Shown here: piece after piece, positions 1-9,660 of the stretch
Numbering within the stretch: position 1 is the stretch's first letter
How the letters are laid out: each line of letters starts with the position of its first letter
From: Cucumis sativus
Lineage: Eukaryota; Streptophyta; Magnoliopsida; Cucurbitales; Cucurbitaceae
Reading direction: 5' to 3'
Length of the DNA: 64,000 bases
Assembly (NCBI RefSeq): GCF_000004075.3
Contig: NC_026655.2
Location: forward strand, 21,685,489 to 21,749,488
The notes under the pieces: model-generated
Seen by the model: only the letters and a program-made list of their open reading frames with translations
Databases searched by the model: none
What the model was told of the DNA's origin: nothing
Position numbers and translations under genes: made by a program

Positions 1-196
1 ACAACTTGCTTATCCTCTTCTAAAATCATCTGGCGAGGGAAGCATTGTATTCATGTCCTCGGTCTCAAGTTTTGTGTCTCTGAAGTCCATGTCTGTTCAG
101 GGAGCGACCAAAGGTGATCAACTTTATCCGTTGTATTTAAATATTATAGATGCAAACATCAATTTCTTTCTTGGAATATTTCCTAGCAATTTGTGA

Positions 197-340
<144 letters not shown>

Positions 341-429
341 TAACCTGTGAAGAATCAATCATAATGTTCATCTTCTTGATCTTTCGCTATGTTTCCTTTT
401 AGGTGCTGAGTAACAAAGCATATGAAGAA

Positions 430-434
430 GAGGT
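430..434. repeat. Target site duplication (left), GAGGT
   Basis: The five bases GAGGT directly precede the TG of the 5' LTR and recur directly after the CA of the 3' LTR at 5746-5750. A 5-bp duplication is the usual size for Ty3/gypsy integration and fixes the element borders. Confidence 0.93.
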
Positions 435-807
435 TGTGAGACCCCCAATCATACATACGTATGTTAGGAAGGGTAAGAAGGGAAACTCACCAACATGTAA
501 GGAGAGAGAATGAGTGGGAAATAAAAGAATGTGCAGGTGGGTCCCACTGGGTAGGAATTTGAGGGTGAGTATAAATAGAATGATTGAGAAATAGGGATAG
601 GTAACTTTTTGGTTATCTTTTAGGAAAGGGAGGCGGCAGCAGCTGATAGGAGAGGGGTATCCTTCTTGTGAAGGGTGCAGGTTTGTTCTTGTTGTTCATT
701 GTTCTTGTTTTCATTCCTTATTGTAGCTGTAACTTTGGGCTATATATATTCTGTCTCTGTTTAGCCCTAGTTGGGTATTTATTTAAAAAGGGTGTAGAAT
801 CCTAACA
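435..807 (+). repeat. 5' LTR of the chromovirus
   Basis: It begins TGTGAGACCC and ends CCTAACA. A TATA box (TATAAATA, 570-577) marks the likely element promoter. Compared with the 3' LTR there are two substitutions (an A/T in the GTA[A/T]CTTTTT stretch and a T/C in GCAGC[T/C]GATAGG) and one extra TA. Its first 79 bases are open in the frame of the host SDR exon and supply a stop codon at 511-513. Confidence 0.95.
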
Positions 808-809
808 TT

Positions 810-821
810 TGGTATCAGAGC
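810..821 (+). other. Primer binding site, initiator tRNA-Met type
   Basis: TGGTATCAGAGC lies two bases after the 5' LTR and is complementary to the 3' end of plant initiator tRNA-Met, the usual primer for many plant Ty3/gypsy and Ty1/copia elements. Confidence 0.9.
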
Positions 822-1007
822 CCGACAAAAAGAAAAAAAAAAACTGGGGGTGGTGACGCGTCGCATGGCACAAAGACAAATGGAGGAACGAATGGAAGGA
901 ACCGAGAAGGAGTTGCTGAGCATGAAAGAAATGCTACTGGAAATGAAGAAATACTATGGAAAGACTGACAGAGGAACTAAGAGAGAATCATAGCTATAAG
1001 AAAAGAG

Positions 1008-3761
1008 ATGAATCCGGAAACATCTGATGGATCCAGCATGAAGTTGAAAGGAAAAGTAGAAGAATCGGAAGTCTGTAATGAGGTAAATGGAAGCAATGTG
1101 GATCGAAGTAAGTACGCAAAGTTAGAAATGCCTATGTTCTTAGGTGAAAATCCAGAATCCTGGGTATATAGAGCAGAACATTTCTTTGAGATGAACAACC
1201 TGCCAGAAAACGAGAAGATCAGAGTGGCGGTGGTCAGTTTTGGGCAAGAGGAAGTGGACTGGTACAGGTGGACGCATAATAGGAAGAAAGTAGAGTCATG
1301 GGAAGATTTGAAAGGGAGGATGTTTGATTTCTTCAAGGACTCGGGACAAACAAGTCTAGTGGCACGCTTGATTAGGATTCAACAAGATGGATCCTACAGT
1401 GAGTATGTGAAGAAATTTGTCACATATTCAGCTCCCCTCCCTCACATGGAGGAAAGTGTGTTACGAGATGCTTTTCTGACCGGTCTGGAACCCAATCTTC
1501 AGGCAGAAGTCGTTAGTCGTTTCCCTCGAACATTGGAAGATTGTATGAGGGAGGCTAAACTAGTCAATGATCGGAATGTAGCAATGAAATTGACTAAGAC
1601 CGAGGGCAGGACAGTGGAACCAAAGAAAAAAGAAGAGTATGCAGGAAAAATCCAAGATGGAACAGACAAAGGCTACATGAGGAGGACAGATTTCCCCATA
1701 AAACAAGTAACTATACCTATTAAGGGTAGTTATCAAAAAAGTGAACCTCCTATCAAACGACTTTCAGACGCAGAATTCAGGTCCAGATTGGATAAGGGCC
1801 TATGTTTTAAATGCAATGAGAAATATACACCAGGGCACAGATGTAGAGTGAAGGAAAAAAGGGAGCTGATGTTATTTATCATGAATGAAGAGGAGAGCAA
1901 GGAAGAGGAAGGCAAGATGGAAGAGGAACCAGGGGAAACAGTGGAATTAAACCATCTGGATTTTGCTGAAGGGGAGGAAATAGAATTGAAGACAATCCAT
2001 GGGATGGCATCGAAGGGAACGATGAAGCTGAAGGGAAATATAAAGGGCAAAGGAGTGATAGTACTGATTGATAGTGGAGCAACCCATAATTTTATACATA
2101 ACCGGACAGTAAAGGAAAAGAACTTATATCTGGAAAAAGGTAACCCGTTTGCAGTTACAATTGGAGATGGCACCAAGTGTACAGGCAAGGGTGTTTGCAA
2201 GAGAGTGGAATTGGAACTACAAGGGGTGGTGGTGGTGGCTGATTTTTTTGCTATTGAGTTGGGAAATGTGGATGTAATATTGGGTATGCAGTGGCTGGAT
2301 ACAACAGGCACCATGAAGATACATTGGCCATCTCTAACAATGTCTTTCTGGTTGGGCAAACAGAAAATTATCTTGAAAGGAGACCCATCCCTCATCCAAG
2401 CAGAATGTTCCCTGAAAACCATTGAGAAAACGTGGGAAAATGAAGATCAGGGTTTTCTGTTGGAATTCCAAAAGTATGAAGTAGACACGGAGGTGGAAGC
2501 GGAGCAGGAAATGAAAGGGGACGAGGAAGAGATTCCAATGATTAAAAATCTGTTACAACAGTATGCAGACATCTTTGAGGATCCAAAAAAACTACCTCCT
2601 AAGAGAGAAATAGATCACCGTATATTGGTTTTACCGAACCAAAGGCCCATCAATGTCAGACCATATAAATATGGTTATGTACAGAAGGAGGAAATTGAGA
2701 AATTGGTGGTGGAAATGCTGCAAGCAGGTGTGATACGTCCCAGTCATAGCCCTTACTCCAGCCCTGTTTTATTGGTCAAAAAGAAAGATGGAGGGTGGCG
2801 CTTTTGTGTAGATTACCGGAAACTCAACCAAGTAACCATATCAGACAAATTTCCTATCCCAGTGATAGAAGAACTGCTGGATGAATTACATGGAGCCACG
2901 GTTTTCTCAAAACTAGATCTGAAGTCCGGTTACCATCAAATAAGGATGCAGAAGGAAGATGTTGAGAAGACCGCGTTCAGAACACATGAGGGTCACTATG
3001 AATTTCTGGTAATGCCCTTCGGTCTTACAAACGCACCAGCCACCTTCCAGTCCTTGATGAATCAGGTATTCAAACCCTTTTTAAGAAGGTGTGTATTGGT
3101 ATTCTTCGATGATATACTTGTATATAGCAAGGATATATCAGAACATGAGAAACATCTAGGGATGGTATTTGCAGTGTTGAGAGATAACCATCTATTTGCA
3201 AATAAGAAGAAGTGTGTCATAGCTCACTCCAAAATCCAATATTTGGGGCATATAATTTCGAGTAAAGGAGTACAGGCTGATGAGGAGAAGATCAAAGACA
3301 TGGTGAAATGGCCTCAGCCGAAAGATGTCACGGGTCTGAGAGGATTTCTGGGATTATCGGGCTATTATCGTAGGTTTGTGAAAGGATACGGAGAAATTGC
3401 AGCCCCCTTGACCAGATTGTTGCAAAAGAATTCTTTTGCGTGGGATGAACAAGCAACCGAGGCCTTTGAAAAATTAAAGATGGCCATGACTACTATCCCG
3501 GTGCTAGCACTGCCGAATTGGGATCTACCTTTTTTAATCGAAACAGATGCTTCAGGGACAGGATTGGGAGCTGTACTTTCACAGAATGGTCACCCCATAG
3601 CCTTCTTCAGCCAGAAATTGTCGACACGAGCTCAGGCCAAGTCCATTTACGAAAGAGAACTGATGGCTGTAGTATTTATCAGTGCAGAAATGGCGTCATT
3701 ATCTATTAGGAAGGAAGTTTACAATTATCTCAGATCAAAAGGCATTGAAATTTCTCCTTGA
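1008..3761 (+). CDS. Chromovirus gag-protease-reverse transcriptase-RNase H (frame broken at the 3' end)
   Basis: This reading frame encodes about 917 residues. The N-terminal third is a retrotransposon gag domain (roughly residues 40-200) followed by a CX2C..HxC zinc knuckle (CFKCNEKYTPGHRC, near residue 267). An aspartic protease site LIDSGATHNFI follows, then a reverse transcriptase with the catalytic FDDILVYS motif, then the start of RNase H (ETDASGTGLGAVLS). After about 3680 a one-base insertion shifts the conserved RNase H sequence into another frame, and this frame ends at a TGA at 3759-3761. The true gag start is probably upstream: an ATG at 865 opens a Met/Glu/Lys-rich stretch in a different frame, separated by further small indels. 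The product would form virus-like particles and make cDNA; as read it is truncated within RNase H. Confidence 0.9.
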   Translation: MNPETSDGSSMKLKGKVEESEVCNEVNGSNVDRSKYAKLEMPMFLGENPESWVYRAEHFFEMNNLPENEKIRVAVVSFGQEEVDWYRWTHNRKKVESWEDLKGRMFDFFKDSGQTSLVARLIRIQQDGSYSEYVKKFVTYSAPLPHMEESVLRDAFLTGLEPNLQAEVVSRFPRTLEDCMREAKLVNDRNVAMKLTKTEGRTVEPKKKEEYAGKIQDGTDKGYMRRTDFPIKQVTIPIKGSYQKSEPPIKRLSDAEFRSRLDKGLCFKCNEKYTPGHRCRVKEKRELMLFIMNEEESKEEEGKMEEEPGETVELNHLDFAEGEEIELKTIHGMASKGTMKLKGNIKGKGVIVLIDSGATHNFIHNRTVKEKNLYLEKGNPFAVTIGDGTKCTGKGVCKRVELELQGVVVVADFFAIELGNVDVILGMQWLDTTGTMKIHWPSLTMSFWLGKQKIILKGDPSLIQAECSLKTIEKTWENEDQGFLLEFQKYEVDTEVEAEQEMKGDEEEIPMIKNLLQQYADIFEDPKKLPPKREIDHRILVLPNQRPINVRPYKYGYVQKEEIEKLVVEMLQAGVIRPSHSPYSSPVLLVKKKDGGWRFCVDYRKLNQVTISDKFPIPVIEELLDELHGATVFSKLDLKSGYHQIRMQKEDVEKTAFRTHEGHYEFLVMPFGLTNAPATFQSLMNQVFKPFLRRCVLVFFDDILVYSKDISEHEKHLGMVFAVLRDNHLFANKKKCVIAHSKIQYLGHIISSKGVQADEEKIKDMVKWPQPKDVTGLRGFLGLSGYYRRFVKGYGEIAAPLTRLLQKNSFAWDEQATEAFEKLKMAMTTIPVLALPNWDLPFLIETDASGTGLGAVLSQNGHPIAFFSQKLSTRAQAKSIYERELMAVVFISAEMASLSIRKEVYNYLRSKGIEISP

Positions 3762-3770
3762 GCAGAGAGG

Positions 3771-5453
3771 GAAGTACAACCCCAATTTCAGAAATGGCTG
3801 ACCAAACTGCTGGGATACGATTTTGAAATATTATACCAACCTGGATTACAAAACAAAGCAGCAGATGCCCTTTCTAGGATGGAATATCCGCTGGAAGTAA
3901 ACTCCTTGACGACAACTGGCATTGTAGACATGGAAGTGATAGACAAGGAAGTCAACCAAGATGAGGAATTACAGAAAACCATTAAAGAATTGAAACAGAA
4001 TCCAGAGGGAATTAGCAAATTTAGCTGGGAGAATGGGAAACTGTTCTACAAGAAGAGAGTGGTATTATCAAAGAAGTCGTCAGTGATTCCCACATTGCTG
4101 CATACATTCCATGACTCCATCTTAGGAGGACACTCGGGATTCTTGAGGACATATAAAAGGATGAGCGGAGAGCTGTACTGGGAGGGAATGAAGGCTGATA
4201 TAAAGAAATATGTGGAACAGTGTGAGATTTGTCAAAGAAACAAATATGAGGCCACGAAACCAGCAGGGGTATTACATCCACTTCCTGCTCCGGAAGCCAT
4301 ACTAGAAGAATGGTCAATGGATTTCATAGAAGGGTTACCGAAGGCAGGGGGAATGAATGTGATAATGGTGGTGGTAGACAGATTGAGCAAGTATGCTTAT
4401 TTCATCACTATGAAGCACCCTTTCACAGCTAAACAAGTGGCGACGACATTCATTGAAAAGATCATCAGCAAGCATGGGGTTCCAAAATCCATAGTATCCG
4501 ACAGGGATAAAGTTTTCATTAGTCATTTTTGGAAGGAGTTATTTACAACTATGGGAACTAAACTGAAAAGAAGCACGGCATTCCACCCACAAACAGATGG
4601 ACAAACGGAAAGGGTAAACCAATGTCTGGAGACATACTTGAGATGCTTTTGCAATGAGCAACCCCAAAGGTGGCATAAGTTCATTCCATGGGCTGAACTG
4701 TGGTATAACACTACTTTCCATTCATCCATACGTTCCAACCCTTTCAAGATTGTATATGGAAGGCAACCACCCCCGATTCTATCCTACGGAACCCGAAAAA
4801 CTCAGAATGATGAGGTAGAAATAATGCTCAAGGAGAGAGATCTGGCATTGAACGCCTTGAAGGAGAACCTTCACTTAGCCCAAAACCGCATGAAGAAATG
4901 GGCAGACACCAAAAGAAGGGAATTGAAGTTCAAGGTGGGTGATGAAGTATACCTAAAGCTCAGACCTTATAGGCAGAGATCCTTAGCTCGGAAAAGGTGT
5001 GAAAAGCTGGCTCCAAAATTCTACGGGCCTTACACAATCATTGAAGAGATAGGAGAGGTGGCCTATAGATTGAAACTTCCACCAGAGGCGAGTATTCATG
5101 ATGTGTTCCACATCTCACAGTTGAAGCTCAAGTTAGGTAAGCAGAAGGTTGTGCAGCAACAGCAACCTATGTTGACAACAGATTTCGAATTACAACTATG
5201 GCCAGAACAGGTATTGGGAATTCGCTGGAACAAAGAATTGGGAGCTAACGAATGGCTAGTCAAGTGGAAGAATTTACCAGAAACTGAAGCCACATGGGAA
5301 GCTGTCTATCAAATGAATCAACAGTTTCCCACATTCCACCTTGAGGACAAGGTGAATTTGGAACCGAGGGGTGTTGTGAGACCCCCAATCATACATACGT
5401 ATGTTAGGAAGGGTAAGAAGGGAAACTCACCAACATGTAAGGAGAGAGAATGA
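3771..5453 (+). CDS. Chromovirus integrase with C-terminal chromodomain (continuation of pol)
   Basis: Conserved sequence resumes at about 3771 in the same frame as the upstream gag-pol frame, after a one-base loss near 3769; the first ATG is at 3879. It encodes the end of RNase H, an HHCC zinc-binding integrase N-terminus (H..H..CEICQ), the DDE core (SMDFIEGLP, VSDRDKVF, HPQTDGQTERVN), the GPY/F module (GPYTIIEEIGEVAYRL) and a chromodomain-like end (NEWLVKWKNLPETEATWE). Chromodomains are thought to steer integration to particular chromatin. The stop codon at 5451-5453 lies 77-79 bases inside the 3' LTR, so the last two dozen residues are LTR-encoded. It belongs to one polyprotein with the preceding frame. 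Confidence 0.9.
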   Translation, partial: EVQPQFQKWLTKLLGYDFEILYQPGLQNKAADALSRMEYPLEVNSLTTTGIVDMEVIDKEVNQDEELQKTIKELKQNPEGISKFSWENGKLFYKKRVVLSKKSSVIPTLLHTFHDSILGGHSGFLRTYKRMSGELYWEGMKADIKKYVEQCEICQRNKYEATKPAGVLHPLPAPEAILEEWSMDFIEGLPKAGGMNVIMVVVDRLSKYAYFITMKHPFTAKQVATTFIEKIISKHGVPKSIVSDRDKVFISHFWKELFTTMGTKLKRSTAFHPQTDGQTERVNQCLETYLRCFCNEQPQRWHKFIPWAELWYNTTFHSSIRSNPFKIVYGRQPPPILSYGTRKTQNDEVEIMLKERDLALNALKENLHLAQNRMKKWADTKRRELKFKVGDEVYLKLRPYRQRSLARKRCEKLAPKFYGPYTIIEEIGEVAYRLKLPPEASIHDVFHISQLKLKLGKQKVVQQQQPMLTTDFELQLWPEQVLGIRWNKELGANEWLVKWKNLPETEATWEAVYQMNQQFPTFHLEDKVNLEPRGVVRPPIIHTYVRKGKKGNSPTCKERE

Positions 5454-5745
5454 GTGGGAAATAAAAGAATGTGCAGGTGGGTCCCACTGGGTAGGAATTT
5501 GAGGGTGAGTATAAATAGAATGATTGAGAAATAGGGATAGGTATCTTTTTGGTTATCTTTTAGGAAAGGGAGGCGGCAGCAGCCGATAGGAGAGGGGTAT
5601 CCTTCTTGTGAAGGGTGCAGGTTTGTTCTTGTTGTTCATTGTTCTTGTTTTCATTCCTTATTGTAGCTGTAACTTTGGGCTATATATTCTGTCTCTGTTT
5701 AGCCCTAGTTGGGTATTTATTTAAAAAGGGTGTAGAATCCTAACA
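5375..5745 (+). repeat. 3' LTR of the chromovirus
   Basis: It is 371 bp, TG..CA, and almost identical to the 5' LTR. A purine-rich tract (GGAACCGAGGGG, 5360-5371) just upstream is the likely plus-strand primer. The TATA box is again present, so this LTR could drive transcription outward toward the residual SDR exon. Confidence 0.95.
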
Positions 5746-5750
5746 GAGGT
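5746..5750. repeat. Target site duplication (right), GAGGT
   Basis: This is the second copy of the GAGGT duplication flanking the chromovirus. The SDR exon continues directly after it. Confidence 0.93.
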
Positions 5751-5901
5751 ATATTCCCGAACCCCGCTTCGACGCTTGGGCGAACCAAGTGAAGTATCAT
5801 CCTTAGTTGCATTCCTTTGCCTACCTGCTTCATCTTATATTACTGGCCAAATCATTGGTGTTGATGGAGGGATGTCTGTTAATGGCTTTGACCCAAAATA
5901 A

Positions 5902-7677
5902 CATTATAAATGAACATCTTCTATTTATCCCCACTCCCCTCTCGGATATGTCTAGTTCGAGTGTTGATTTTTCTTTCACTTGCAAGGATGACACTCGCAA
6001 ACAATTGATTGAAGCTTTTCGTTTCTTTTTCTTCAAAATGTTATCATGCTGAATGGTTCATGATATTTGAAAGGAAAAACGAGTTCTATAGTTTGGGGAA
6101 CATTGAGGTATGATAGGAACCATGACTACGGCTTGCTTTCGAATGTGATTGCTTTTGCAGAGATGTGTTTATGTTATAAACTATCATTGTAGATGAAGAA
6201 TAATTTTTACTTAATTTTTTAGAAATTCATTTTGGTATAGATATCCGTGTGTATTTGAATGATTAAAACCCATTTAGCTTATGAATTATTTCAAGTTTCT
6301 TTGTTCTTATTTTTTATCATACTTTATACTGACACAAAAGTGGTTGCTAGTGAAATTTGGAGGGTCAGCCTTGATTTTCCACAACATTGATAGAGGAAAG
6401 GAAATCACTGAAATTATGTCCCAAAGGCTAAAACCATTTTTCTTTTATGTTATCTTGTATTGCTATTTTGATATCTGTTTTTCTTTACATACAACAATCT
6501 GACTTGAATGGATTTTTCTTTTAATATGATGAACAGAAAAAGGTAATCAAACAATCGTAAATTAAAATACATACCACAGTAAGAAAAGATATACAAACAA
6601 AGGTAGTTGAAGAAGGTTGGAGAAAGACAGTAAATACATCAGTAAGAAGAAAAAAGAAAGGTGGAAATGAGCAAACCAACGACCAAAATTACGAAAACTT
6701 GAATCTTTCGACATTTGTTGTTCAATTTAAAATCACTACGAGGGTTGCACAATAAGAATTGCGGTGATATACCTAACACGATGATACGTAAATTGTTCGT
6801 GTGACGTAAGTAAAATATTAATTTTCATGGAAAGAGGGTGATTCGTAAGGATGGGTTATGAAAAAAAGTGGGTGATTCCTAAGGATGGCCTCCGTTCAAA
6901 TGAAAAATTGTCCCAACTTTAATATTTAAGAGGGAATGAAAAGTGGTCTCTTACTTACGTCTCATACCTTATGAATTTACTAATTTGTTCCTAAAACCAT
7001 CAGTGCACTCGATCCTCGATACTTTATGTATTAGATGTTAGATACTTGATCTTTGATCTTAGCCACTTGGCGATCGATGATTGATGCGTGATGCTCTATG
7101 TTTTATTTATGTTGTATATGTTTACCACTTGATCCTCCATTCTTAAAGAAACAAGGAAAAATAAAGGAAAAAAAGAGAGAGTAGAAATGTAGAAAAGGAA
7201 AGAAGAAATTCAGAAAATAGACACAAAAGAAAGAAAAAGTATAAAAAAGAATATGTAGAATAAAAAGAAAAAAATGGAAAAAAATGTACATTCCTACTAA
7301 ATTTGAGCATCAACAAAACATAAAAGTAAAAAACAAATGACAAAAAAAATGAAAATAAATATAATTTATATAGAAAAGAAAAAACAAAGCAAATATTTAA
7401 AATTAAAACATATAAATGCAATTTTCCTATTAATGATTTGGGGGTTAGTGTAAATTTGAAAGTTAAAAAGCGTTTTTGTTTAGGGCCAATTATGCAAATT
7501 TGCGAAATAGAAAAAAAAAAGAAATATCAGATCATCATGAAATTGAAATGATGAGATCTTTGATTTTATAATAAGGTCAGAGTGTGGAGAGAGAGTCATC
7601 TCAATCACTCTCAGATATTTCACTGATTCATCCATCAAAAATCACACAGCTTCTACTCAAATTCGCTCATGGGATGA
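5902..7677. other. Spacer between SDR remnant and CRR2-like gene
   Basis: The first few hundred bases are probably the SDR 3' untranslated region. The rest is AT-rich. At 6830-6895 a short motif (GGTGATTC.TAAGGATGG) occurs twice. From 7140 to 7420 the plus strand is almost all purine, which creates spurious antisense open frames. No gene is supported here. Confidence 0.6.
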
Positions 7678-7709
7678 TTTGAACATAATTCACTTGAAAT
7701 CCTTCTGTC

Positions 7710-9660
7710 ATGTGGGCGCTTCGTACTCCCTATTCTACCCATTACCCACCTTCCTCTCCCCGCTATTCCACTTTCAAAACTCTCCGTTTCCTCCTTCTCC
7801 TTCAATCCTTCAACCCCCCCAAATTCAAATAATAATCACTTGATTCAATCTCTGTGTAAACAGGGCAATCTCAAACAAGCCCTTTACCTCCTCTCCCATG
7901 AATCCAATCCTACCCAGCAAACCTGCGAGCTTCTAATCCTCTCCGCCGCTCGCCGGAACTCTCTTTCCGATGCCCTTGACGTCCATCAGCTTCTCGTCGA
8001 TGGGGGTTTTGACCAAGACCCTTTTTTGGCCACCAAGCTTATCAATATGTTTTCCGAATTGGACACTGTCGACAATGCGCGCAAGGTGTTTGACAAAACG
8101 CGTAAGAGAACTATATATGTTTGGAATGCGTTGTTTAGAGCTCTTGCGTTGGCGGGTCGTGGAAACGACGTATTGGAATTGTATCCCCGGATGAATATGA
8201 TGGGAGTTTCTTCTGATAGGTTTACTTATACTTATTTGCTCAAAGCTTGTGTTGCTTCAGAGTGTTTGGTTTCGTTTCTCCAGAAGGGTAAAGAGATTCA
8301 TGCGCATATTTTGAGACATGGGTATGGAGCTCATGTTCATGTTATGACTACTCTGATGGATATGTACGCAAGGTTTGGGTGTGTTTCTTATGCCAGTGCA
8401 GTGTTTGATGAAATGCCTGTGAAAAATGTGGTTTCTTGGAGTGCTATGATTGCATGCTATGCAAAGAATGGGAAGCCATACGAAGCTTTGGAACTCTTTC
8501 GTGAGATGATGCTCAATACCCACGATTCAGTGCCGAATTCTGTGACGATGGTCAGTGTACTCCAAGCTTGTGCTGCTTTTGCTGCTTTGGAGCAAGGGAA
8601 GCTTATCCACGCTTACATTCTTAGGAGGGGTCTGGATTCAATCTTGCCAGTTATAAGTGCTCTTATAACCATGTATGCAAGATGTGGTAAGCTTGAGTCA
8701 GGCCAACTAATTTTTGACCGTATGCATAAGAAAGATGTTGTCTTATGGAATTCATTGATTTCGAGTTATGGACTGCATGGATATGGAAGAAAAGCAATCA
8801 AAATTTTTGAAGAGATGATTGACCATGGATTCTCACCTAGTCACATATCATTTATAAGTGTTTTGGGTGCTTGCAGCCATACTGGGCTTGTTGAAGAGGG
8901 GAAGAAGTTGTTTGAATCCATGGTAAAAGAACATGGTATACAGCCTAGTGTAGAGCACTATGCTTGTATGGTTGATCTTCTTGGCCGTGCCAACCGGTTG
9001 GATGAAGCAGCCAAGATTATAGAAGATCTGCGTATCGAACCAGGGCCCAAAGTATGGGGTTCTCTTCTTGGTGCCTGTAGGATTCATTGCCATGTTGAGC
9101 TTGCTGAACGAGCAAGCAAACGGCTTTTCAAGCTTGAGCCTACAAATGCTGGGAATTATGTACTTCTGGCTGATATTTATGCAGAAGCTGAAATGTGGGA
9201 TGAGGTAAAGAGAGTGAAAAAACTTCTTGATTCTCGTGAATTACAAAAGGTCCCTGGTAGAAGTTGGATTGAAGTACGAAGGAAAATCTATTCATTTACA
9301 TCTGTTGATGAGTTCAACCCACAGGGAGAGCAACTTCATGCCCTGTTAGTGAATTTGTCAAATGAAATGAAGCAAAGAGGATATACCCCACAAACAAAAC
9401 TGGTTCTGTATGACCTTGATCAGGAAGAAAAGGAAAGGATTGTGTTGGGTCATAGCGAAAAACTCGCAGTTGCTTTTGGACTAATCAATACAAGCAAGGG
9501 GGACACCATAAGAATAACTAAGAACTTGAGGCTATGTGAAGACTGCCATTCCGTCACAAAATTCATTTCCAAGTTTGCCGATCGAGAGATTATGGTTCGA
9601 GATTTGAATCGTTTCCACCATTTCAAAGATGGAGTTTGCTCTTGTGGAGATTATTGGTAG
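7710..9660 (+). CDS. CRR2: DYW-class pentatricopeptide repeat protein, CRR2-like (one-base frame break near the start)
   Basis: The product closely resembles Arabidopsis CRR2 (CHLORORESPIRATORY REDUCTION 2), a chloroplast PLS-DYW PPR protein needed for processing between rps7 and ndhB transcripts and hence for the NDH complex. About ten PPR motifs (for example VWNALFRALALAGRG, VSWSAMIACYAKNGK) are followed by E and E+ motifs and a DYW domain with the HSE and CEDCH zinc-ligand motifs; the protein ends CSCGDYW. The continuous frame runs from 7678 to 9660 but has no ATG before residue-equivalent position 8047, inside the repeats. A good ATG at 7710 (MWALRT, Ser/Thr/Arg-rich like a transit peptide) lies one frame away. 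The two frames join if the run of seven C at 7814-7820 were six. That gives 649 residues, close to the 657 I recall for CRR2. The gene is intronless, as is usual for this class. Confidence 0.88.

Larger units (their letters stand above)
435..5745 (+). mobile_element. Ty3/gypsy chromovirus LTR retrotransposon (Reina-like), nearly complete
   Basis: The element is 5311 bp long with LTRs of 373 and 371 bp, TG..CA ends, a 5-bp target duplication, a primer binding site for initiator tRNA-Met and a purine-rich tract before the 3' LTR. Internal order is gag, zinc knuckle, protease, reverse transcriptase, RNase H, integrase and a C-terminal chromodomain, which is the chromovirus layout. The short LTRs and small total size suggest the Reina lineage, which is an inference. 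The two LTRs differ by two substitutions and one TA dinucleotide, so the insertion is recent. The polyprotein frame is broken by small indels (upstream of 1008, near 3680 and near 3769), so this copy is probably not autonomous as read. Confidence 0.95.

Noticed and set aside
1733-2422. Antisense open frame of about 229 codons within gag
   Set aside because: It lies opposite the gag-protease coding sequence and its composition is the mirror of the Glu/Lys-rich sense protein; no homology is visible.
7143-7421. Phe/Leu/Tyr-rich minus-strand frame
   Set aside because: It is produced by a purine-only stretch on the plus strand; low complexity, no start context or neighbours.
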